Source of the DNA: Fibrobacteria bacterium
GTDB lineage: Bacteria; Fibrobacterota; Fibrobacteria; UBA11236
Reading direction: 5' to 3'
Length of the DNA stretch: 64,000 nt
Assembly (NCBI GenBank): GCA_017881725.1
Contig: JADGQO010000235.1
Span: forward strand, 1-64,000
This document shows, piece by piece, positions 58,646 to 64,000 of the stretch. Made by a program: the position numbers and the translations under genes. The stretch's first letter is position 1. Each line of letters opens with the position of its first letter. The notes beneath the pieces are model-generated. The model did not search any database. It worked only from the letters and a program-made list of their open reading frames with translations, and was not told the origin of the DNA.

Positions 58646-58881
58646 ATCTGAATGCCCGTGTGCAAGTTACTGAGTTTAGATGATTGCACCCCCGTCGTCC
58701 ACCTGACGGCCTTCAAATAACTCAACCCGTCCAGCTCACCGCCGGATCCCCAAAAAGAAATTCAAGCTTTCGTTGCATGCCGCCGATAAGATTAGAGCGT
58801 ACCCATTTCCCGGCGGTAAAAGCACCGTCTGCGATGGAACGCGGAACAGTCGGATCTCCTTTAAACAATCGAAGGCATCCC

Positions 58882-59037
58882 ATGAAAATCTCAGGCGCAG
58901 CTTCCCAACCGCAAATCGTAACCGGCGCCAGTGGGCGCGGCGCATCCATGCCGCCCCCTCCGCCACCGCCGCCCATGCCTCCCATGAAAAGCCCTTCCCC
59001 AGCGGGAGTCGGAAAAAAGATCGACTTCATGGCCTGA
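58882..59037 (+). CDS. 51-aa Pro-rich microprotein directly upstream of apbE
   Basis: MKISGAASQPQIVTGASGRGASMPPPPPPPPMPPMKSPSPAGVGKKIDFMA; ends 13 nt before the apbE ATG. Confidence 0.55.
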   Translation: MKISGAASQPQIVTGASGRGASMPPPPPPPPMPPMKSPSPAGVGKKIDFMA

Positions 59038-59050
59038 ACGGTTGCCGGCC

Positions 59051-59986
59051 ATGCAATGCTTTTCCTTTCGCTTCGCCGCCATGGGATCCCAATGCGGCGC
59101 GCATATTTTCGCTGAGCATTCCACGGATGCAGAGCAGGCGGCCGAAGCCGTCATCGCCGAAGTGCAGCGTATCGGCGCGCGCTACTCGCGTTATACCGAT
59201 ACCAGCGAAACCTCCCGTATCAATCGCGCTGCGGCCCAAGGCCAGGACGTTACCCTGGATGCGGAAACGTGCGGCCTACTGAACCTGGCGTATCGTTTCC
59301 ATCGCTTGAGCGGCGGCCTGTTCGACATCACCTCCGGCGTCCTGCGCAAGGCCTGGGACTTTTCCGCCCAACGCTTGCCCTCCCAGGATCGCGTGCGGGC
59401 CTTGCTCCCCTATGTGGGCATGGAACACCTGGCGCGCCGCGGGAGAGTGCTGCATTTCGGGAAACCCGGACTGGACCTGGACTTCGGCGGCATCGCCAAG
59501 GAATACGCCTCGGACCGGGCCGCGCGCATTTGCCGCGATCATGGATTGCGCCACGCACTGGTAGATCTGGGGGGTGACATCTCGGTTACGGGGCCTCTTC
59601 CCGACGGCCTGCCCTGGAGGATCCACGTGCGGCATCCGCTGCAGACGGAAGAGTTGTTTTCCATTTTGGAAATCAGCGGCGGCGGGGTGGCCACCAGCGG
59701 GGACTACGAACGCTTCATCGAAGTGGACGGCAAAAAATATTGCCATATCCTGAATCCGAAAACCGGATTCCCCGTCCAGGCCATGGCTTCCGTGACCGTG
59801 ATGGCGGCCAATTGCCGCTTGGCCGGCGGCCTGAGCACATCGGCCATGCTGATGGAAAAATACGCACCGGCCTGGTTGGAAAAAACCCATCGCGCCTACG
59901 GCTGGTTCGGCACGGATGGGACTTTCGGAGGGCCGTTATTTTCGGAACTTGCAACCCAAGGTGGAATCGTCTCAGCCGCCGCATAG
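59051..59986 (+). CDS. apbE: FAD:protein FMN transferase (ApbE family)
   Basis: FRFAAMGSQCGAHIF; LDLDFGGIAKEYASDRAA; LVDLGGDISVTG; GVATSGDYERFIEVDGKKYCHILNPKTGFP. Confidence 0.93.
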   Translation: MQCFSFRFAAMGSQCGAHIFAEHSTDAEQAAEAVIAEVQRIGARYSRYTDTSETSRINRAAAQGQDVTLDAETCGLLNLAYRFHRLSGGLFDITSGVLRKAWDFSAQRLPSQDRVRALLPYVGMEHLARRGRVLHFGKPGLDLDFGGIAKEYASDRAARICRDHGLRHALVDLGGDISVTGPLPDGLPWRIHVRHPLQTEELFSILEISGGGVATSGDYERFIEVDGKKYCHILNPKTGFPVQAMASVTVMAANCRLAGGLSTSAMLMEKYAPAWLEKTHRAYGWFGTDGTFGGPLFSELATQGGIVSAAA

Positions 59987-60039
59987 TAGCATTAATCTCC
60001 GACGGACTTTGACTTCAAGCCCCCGACGGGCGTCGGCCT

Positions 60040-60261
60040 TCAGCCTCCACCGAGAAACTTCACGATTTCCAGCGCATCGCCGTCTTGCAGCACGAGGGTG
60101 GCATAAGCTTCTTTCGCAGGCACGGTGCGGTTCAATTCCACGACCACCATTTCCGTTTTAAGTCGGTAAAACTTGAGAAGTTTTTCCAGCGTCATGCCCG
60201 CATCGACGGAGACGGAATCGCCGTTGACTTTGAGTTGGATGGCCGTGGTCGGTGTCGTCAT
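60040..60261 (-). CDS. thiS: Sulfur carrier protein ThiS
   Basis: IQLKVNGDSVSVDAGMTLEKLLKFYRLKTEMVVVELNRTVPAKEAYATLVLQDGDALEIVKFLGGG (GG terminus). Confidence 0.93.
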   Translation of the reverse strand: MTTPTTAIQLKVNGDSVSVDAGMTLEKLLKFYRLKTEMVVVELNRTVPAKEAYATLVLQDGDALEIVKFLGGG

Positions 60262-60612
60262 GCATCGGAAATTAGCAAAGTGGGAGCAAGGGAAAAGCCA
60301 AGCCAAAGCCAGTGAGGATGGGCGCCGCGGCAACCCACCGGGGGATTCGGAGGCGCGCTCGCGGTAGTCTCAGGGTGGCGCGCGGGGGCATCTGCGGGGG
60401 CGGGAGGCCATGGATTTTTTTCAGGCGCCCGCGCCACCGGGTAAAGGCCCGCGTACATGCGGCCGCGCCCCGCCCGTCTGGACCGCTTGGACGAGACCGC
60501 CTCCGGCCTATGGCCCAGACAGCCAGCGGCAAGCGCCCAGCCCCGCTTTGATGGAGCCGCCCCGCTTTTTACTTATATTCCGAAATCGAGTAAACTCCAG
60601 CCGGATACAATT

Positions 60613-63477
60613 ATGGACAGCCGCTATTCCCCTCAGGACATTGAAGAAAAATGGTATCGCATTTGGCGTGAGCGCGACGTGTTCAAGCCGCATGGGAATG
60701 GCAAGCCGTTCACCATCGTGATTCCGCCGCCCAACGTAACCGGTGCGTTACATATGGGGCATGCCCTGAACAACACCTTGCAGGACGTGCTCATCCGCAG
60801 CAAACGCATGCAGGGCTACCGCACTTTGTGGCAGCCGGGCACGGACCATGCCGGCATCGCGACGCAATCGGTGGTGGAAAAGCAATTGGCCAAGGAGGGC
60901 GTGAAGCGCCAGGATTTGGGCCGCGAGGCCTTCGTGGCCAAGGTGTGGGAATGGAAAAACGAATACGGCGACCGCATCGTGAACCAGTTGATGCGGCTGG
61001 GCTCCTCGTGCGATTGGTCCCGCCTCCGCTTCACCATGGACGAAGGCCTCTCCCGCGCCGTGCGCGAAGTGTTCGTGCGCCTGCATGAGGATGGGTTGAT
61101 TTACCGCGGCACGCGGCTCATCAATTGGTGCCCCAAGCTGCAAACGGCCTTGGCCGACGAAGAAGTGGAGAACAAGGAGACCAAGGGCCATTTTTGGTCG
61201 ATCAAATATTCACTGGCCGATGATCCGACGCAATCCATCACGGTGGCGACCACGCGGCCGGAAACCATGTTCGGCGACGTGGCCATCGCCGTGAACGCGG
61301 AAGACGAACGCTATAAGGCCTGGATCGGCAAGGACGTGATCATCCCGACCACCACGCGCCGCATTCCGATCATCGCGGACGAGCACGCGGACCCGACCAA
61401 GGGAACCGGGGCGGTGAAAATAACGCCGGCGCACGATTTCAACGATTATGAAGTGGGCCAGCGCCATAACCTGAAACCCATCATCGCCTTGAACCTGGAC
61501 GCCACGCTGAATCACATGGGCGGCAAATACCAGGGCCAGGATCGCTTCGTGGCCCGGAAAAATTTATTGGCCGACTTGGAAGCCCTGGGACAATTAGCCT
61601 CGGTGGAAGATCGCGTGATACCGATACCTACGTGTTACCGTAGCGGCGACGTGGTCGAGCCGTATTTGTTGGACCAATGGTTCGTCAATATGAAACCGCT
61701 CGCGATTCCGGCTTTGGACGTGGTGGAGCGCGGCGAAACGCGTTTCGTGCCGGAGCGGTATACCAAAACTTATCGCGCTTGGCTGGAGCCGTTCAAGGAT
61801 TGGTGCATCTCGCGCCAACTATGGTGGGGCCATCAGATTCCCGCCTGGTACGTGGTGAGCGAAACGGATGGCAAGCGCCGTCAAGACACGCCTTTCGTCG
61901 TGGCCCGCAGCGTGGAAGAGGCGCAAGCGGAGGCCGTGAAAAAATTCGGGCCGCACGCGAAACTCGTGCAAGAGGAAGACGTGCTCGACACCTGGTTCTC
62001 CAGCGCCCTATGGCCTTTCAGCACCTTGGGCTGGCCGGACAAAACGCCAGAGCTGGACAAGCAATATCCCACCGACGTGCTCGTCACCGATCGCGGCATC
62101 ATTTATTTCTGGGTCGCGCGCATGATTTTCTCGGGCCTCAAGTTCCTGAACAAAACGCCGTTCCATACCGTGTATATCCACGGCACCATCCTTGACGAAA
62201 AGGGACAGCGCATGTCCAAGTCCAAGGGCAACGGCATCGATCCCATCGAGATGATCGAGAAATACGGGGCTGACGCAGTGCGCTTCGCGCTGATGATTTT
62301 GACCACGGAAGGCCAGGACATCAAACTGTCTCCCGTCAAGTTCGAGACGGGCCGGAACTTCGCCAACAAGCTGTGGAACGCCGTGCGCTTCGTGCATCCC
62401 CACTTAGAGGGGAATCGCGAGCCTATGCGCGAATCCGATATGACTCTGGCGGATCGTTGGATTTTGGATCGCCTGGACGAGACCATCCAGACGGTGACGG
62501 AATGCCTGGAGTCGCGGCTGCCGGACGGTTCGGCGGGCCTGCGTTTCTCGGAAGCGGCGCAAGCAATTTATCGCTTCACGTGGGACGATTTCTGTTCGAC
62601 CTATTTGGAGATTCGCAAAAAGGTCATCACCGCCGCAGTCCCTGCCGCCGATGGTACCACTACCCCTGTCATCGATGGTCAGTCCCCTGCGGCCGACGGC
62701 GTCCCAGGGCAATCCCCAGCCCCTGCGGCCTCGCCGGTTCCTTCCCCTGCGGCCGATGCTGCCCCAGCGCATTCTTCTTCCCCTGCCGTCGACCCAGCCT
62801 CCCTGGCCGCCAAGCGCCAGGCCGTTTCCGTGTTCGCGCATGTATTGGAAAAACTGATCGCCATCCTGCATCCATTCATGCCTTTCATCACGGAGGAAAT
62901 CGCCGCGAACTTGGGCTGGAAGGAATTGCTGGCCACCTCGGCCTGGCCCAAACCGGAACGCGCGGCCTTGGCTGTGGCGTCGGGCGGTAAATCCGGCCTC
63001 AGCGACGTGGCCCTGATGGAAACGCTGTTGAAAATCGTCGACGAAGTGCGCGCGATCCGCGGCAACTACACCATTCCTCCGGGGCAAGGTCTGGATCTGC
63101 GTATCAGCTGCGATACGCCCGCCCTGCAACGGCAATTGCTGCGCCAAGTCGAAGTGATTGGCAGCCTGGAAAAGGTTTCCGCTTTGACCGTGGAAGTCAA
63201 TGCCGCCAAGCCCGCCTTTTCGGCCGCTGGAATGTTCACGGGCGGTCGATTTTTCATTCCGCTCCAGGGTATCTTGGATCCCGTAGCGGAAAAAGCGCGC
63301 CTCACGAAAGAGCTTTCCAAAGCGGAGTCTTATATCGCCGCCCAGGAAAAAAAATTATCGAACGAGAGTTTCGTGAAAAGCGCGCCGGCCGAGGTTGTGG
63401 AAGGCGAACGCGTAAAGCTGCAAAGCCAGCTCGACAAGCTGGCCAAGCTCAAATTAGCCCTGGCCGATTTGGGTTAG
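60613..63477 (+). CDS. valS: Valyl-tRNA synthetase
   Basis: PPPNVTGALHMGHALNNTLQD (HIGH); DEKGQRMSKSKGNGIDPIEM (KMSKS); Val-type editing domain; coiled-coil C-terminus. Confidence 0.97.
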   Translation: MDSRYSPQDIEEKWYRIWRERDVFKPHGNGKPFTIVIPPPNVTGALHMGHALNNTLQDVLIRSKRMQGYRTLWQPGTDHAGIATQSVVEKQLAKEGVKRQDLGREAFVAKVWEWKNEYGDRIVNQLMRLGSSCDWSRLRFTMDEGLSRAVREVFVRLHEDGLIYRGTRLINWCPKLQTALADEEVENKETKGHFWSIKYSLADDPTQSITVATTRPETMFGDVAIAVNAEDERYKAWIGKDVIIPTTTRRIPIIADEHADPTKGTGAVKITPAHDFNDYEVGQRHNLKPIIALNLDATLNHMGGKYQGQDRFVARKNLLADLEALGQLASVEDRVIPIPTCYRSGDVVEPYLLDQWFVNMKPLAIPALDVVERGETRFVPERYTKTYRAWLEPFKDWCISRQLWWGHQIPAWYVVSETDGKRRQDTPFVVARSVEEAQAEAVKKFGPHAKLVQEEDVLDTWFSSALWPFSTLGWPDKTPELDKQYPTDVLVTDRGIIYFWVARMIFSGLKFLNKTPFHTVYIHGTILDEKGQRMSKSKGNGIDPIEMIEKYGADAVRFALMILTTEGQDIKLSPVKFETGRNFANKLWNAVRFVHPHLEGNREPMRESDMTLADRWILDRLDETIQTVTECLESRLPDGSAGLRFSEAAQAIYRFTWDDFCSTYLEIRKKVITAAVPAADGTTTPVIDGQSPAADGVPGQSPAPAASPVPSPAADAAPAHSSSPAVDPASLAAKRQAVSVFAHVLEKLIAILHPFMPFITEEIAANLGWKELLATSAWPKPERAALAVASGGKSGLSDVALMETLLKIVDEVRAIRGNYTIPPGQGLDLRISCDTPALQRQLLRQVEVIGSLEKVSALTVEVNAAKPAFSAAGMFTGGRFFIPLQGILDPVAEKARLTKELSKAESYIAAQEKKLSNESFVKSAPAEVVEGERVKLQSQLDKLAKLKLALADLG

Positions 63478-63526
63478 TCGACAACCACGGGCATAGCCTG
63501 TGGTTGTCGATTGGCAAAGCCAATCG
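63478..63526. repeat. Two adjacent overlapping hairpins directly after valS
   Basis: TCGACAACCACGGGC-ATA-GCCTGTGGTTGTCGA and CGATTGGC-AAA-GCCAATCG sharing CGA. Confidence 0.85.
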
Positions 63527-63828
63527 CGGGGGCGGGCCATAGGTCCGGCACCCGATGGTGCGACAGCGCCCTTGGTCCCGAGATCCCTTCCACGCCCCAG
63601 TCCGGACTTCCCGTATCGTCCGCCCGTCCGCCATACTGTCCCGGCATGATTTCCATAATTAGCGATTTCAGAGAAAAATCGCCTTTCCGGATGGTTTTCA
63701 GGATAATTTTGTAGTGTATTTATAACTATTTAAAATCGTATAAAATCATAAATATCTTTTATTTATCGTTTTATTTATGTTTTCCGTAGTGTATATTTAT
63801 TACAACCATTAACCTGCGGAGATGACGT

Positions 63829-64000
63829 ATGAAACGTGTGCTGACTTCCCTTTTATTCCTGGCCTTGGGATTCACCGGGTGCATTAACGATGCCGAGAGC
63901 CTCAGCCCTGCTAATAACGCCGCTCATGGCTCCGCCCGCATGCGGATTCCCATTTTCCCTTCCGCCACCGGAGCACCGAAATCTTCGATCGTGGATACGA
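63829..64000 (+). CDS. Partial lipoprotein, 3' end outside window
   Basis: GCGGAGATGACGT-ATG; MKRVLTSLLFLALGFTGCINDAESLSPANNAAHGSARMRIPIFPSATG (lipobox). Confidence 0.75.
   Translation, partial: MKRVLTSLLFLALGFTGCINDAESLSPANNAAHGSARMRIPIFPSATGAPKSSIVDT

Noticed and set aside
1-64000. CRISPR array, prophage or insertion sequence
   Set aside because: No regularly spaced repeats, no cas/phage structural genes and no complete transposase recognised in any frame.

Overview
This 64 kb window comes from a GC-rich bacterial chromosome. Fibrobacterota-like is a guess, based on a GH8 cellulase, LGR-type C-terminal tails and long secreted/outer-membrane proteins. Most of it is ordinary: nadE, pgi, valS, def, yajC, dacB-like PBP, CDF transporter, MacAB-TolC and TetR-TolC-EmrAB efflux operons, GH8 cellulase, sodium:solute symporter, ogt, two ApbE genes, SpoIID, thiS and M48 protease. 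The regions that stand out are: (1) a rewired kdp K+-uptake locus (35.9-45.7 kb). KdpFABC is followed by a truncated KdpD (KdpD sensor + USP, no kinase) fused to a PTS EIIA-2 domain. A separate HAMP/PAS histidine kinase and an NtrC-type sigma54 response regulator take the place of KdpD/KdpE. A sigma54-like promoter and two dyads lie between them, and a 36-aa microprotein ORF is translationally coupled to kdpF. (2) A 917-bp segment carrying vapBC, bounded by an intact tRNA-Arg(TCT) and a 49-bp perfect copy of its 3' half, in attL/attR-like geometry. (3) Several decayed or frameshifted loci (patatin, a YihY relic, a small secreted ORF pair), some traceable to single indels. (4) Several unexplained small proteins and palindromes. 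All functional names come from motif recognition by eye; no database search was run.
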